Source: an uncultured Lachnospiraceae bacterium (GTDB taxonomy: Bacteria; Bacillota; Clostridia; Lachnospirales; Lachnospiraceae). From it: a stretch of DNA of 15,197 nucleotides. The notes under the pieces are model-generated. The model was not told where the DNA came from, searched no databases, and saw only the letters and a program-made list of their open reading frames with translations. The stretch is from the NCBI GenBank assembly GCA_945834545.1, contig CAMAHO010000033.1, positions 1-15,197 on the forward strand, written 5' to 3'. The translations under genes and the position numbers were made by a program. Below are positions 14,750-15,197 of the stretch, piece by piece. Within the stretch, counting starts at the first letter, position 1. The number at the start of each line of letters is the position of its first letter.

Positions 14750-15151
14750 TTACATAGCTGTATAGCCCTTTGTCCTTAAGCTGTCCCTAACCTCAGCTGC
14801 ATCCGGACAGCTAAACACCATAATCGGCTTGCCGGATTCACGGTTAAAGGACAGATAAATATAGTTCACATTAATATTGGTGTTCAGTAAATCTCCCAGA
14901 AGCTTGTTCAGATTACCAACCTCGTCCTCTACTTCCACGCCGATGACCTCAGTCAACCTGCACAAATAGCCCTTTTTCTCCAGAGCTGCACTGGCCTTCT
15001 CCGGTGCATCCACTATCATACGAATGATGCCATACTCTGCACTATCGTTGGTTACAGAGCCTAAAATGTTGATTCTCTCCTCCAGCAAAATGCCGGTAAT
15101 CTCCAGCATAGCACCTTTCCTGTTCTCTGCGTATATTGATACCTGTTTCAT
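14750..15151 (-). CDS. tandem ACT-domain amino-acid-binding protein
   Basis: A 133-residue protein made of two ACT domains and nothing else: about 1-65 (VSIYAENRKGAMLEITGILLE, then SVTNDSAEYGIIRMIVDAPE) and about 68-133 (VGVEVEDEVGNLNKLLGDLL, then NINVNYIYLSF). ACT domains bind small ligands, usually amino acids, at a dimer interface. Stand-alone tandem forms in Clostridia are often found beside phenylacetate-CoA ligase genes, but that neighbour would lie outside the window. The start ATG at 15151 has GGAG 7 bases upstream. Function is probably sensing or allosteric; there is no DNA-binding domain. Confidence 0.88.
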   Translation of the reverse strand: MKQVSIYAENRKGAMLEITGILLEERINILGSVTNDSAEYGIIRMIVDAPEKASAALEKKGYLCRLTEVIGVEVEDEVGNLNKLLGDLLNTNINVNYIYLSFNRESGKPIMVFSCPDAAEVRDSLRTKGYTAM

Positions 15152-15197
15152 CTCTCGTCTCCGTTTCTAGATTTGTCCTGTCCATTCTACACCCTTT

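Noticed and set aside
15152..15197. Possible -10 TAGAAT (minus strand, 15184-15189) ahead of the ACT gene
   Set aside because: Any -35 would lie outside the window, and this stretch may instead be the end of an upstream gene.

Overview
The window looks like core chromosome of a low-to-mid GC Clostridia member, most likely Lachnospiraceae. This rests on strong AGGAGG-type ribosome binding sites, TTG starts, tight gene packing and the mix of families (VanW, VanZ, AI-2E, tandem ACT, GldA/GldG-type ABC system, short RluA). It is an inference from family content, not from a marker gene. All but one gene are on the minus strand, so transcription runs from high to low coordinates. I see no rRNA, tRNA, CRISPR, IS transposase or phage gene.

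Region A (15151 to 9369, minus): a tandem-ACT protein, an RsmF/NOP2-type rRNA m5C methyltransferase and a short RluA-type pseudouridine synthase come first. After a 146-base gap with a possible promoter follow an AI-2E family membrane protein, galactokinase and a DEDDh exonuclease. The galactokinase and exonuclease reading frames overlap by 20 bases. The exonuclease meets the only plus-strand gene (8759-9412, unrecognised, membrane-anchored) tail to tail with a 44-base overlap.

Region B (8715 to 3309, minus): this starts at a well-formed promoter that overlaps the start of the plus-strand gene. It appears to be one long operon: an unlisted 34-residue membrane peptide, a VanW protein, a HypE/PurM-like AIR-synthase protein, an Lrp/AsnC regulator, a class I aminotransferase, TrmL and a VanZ-like membrane protein. 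Several junctions are 0 to 2 bases or a 4-base overlap.

Region C (3317 to 1, minus): a 140-base nearly perfect palindrome (51-base arms, 38-base loop) supplies the last two codons and the stop of the vanZ-like gene. It separates that gene from a GldA-type ABC ATPase, a permease fused to a GldG domain, and the first codons of a third gene that leaves the window.

The functional themes are envelope (VanW, VanZ, ABC/GldG, AI-2E, small peptide), RNA modification (TrmL, RluA, RsmF) and amino-acid sensing or metabolism (ACT, Lrp, aminotransferase). The items most worth following up are the compound palindrome, the unlisted 34-residue peptide with its promoter, and the HypE-like protein that lacks HypE's C-terminal cysteine tail.
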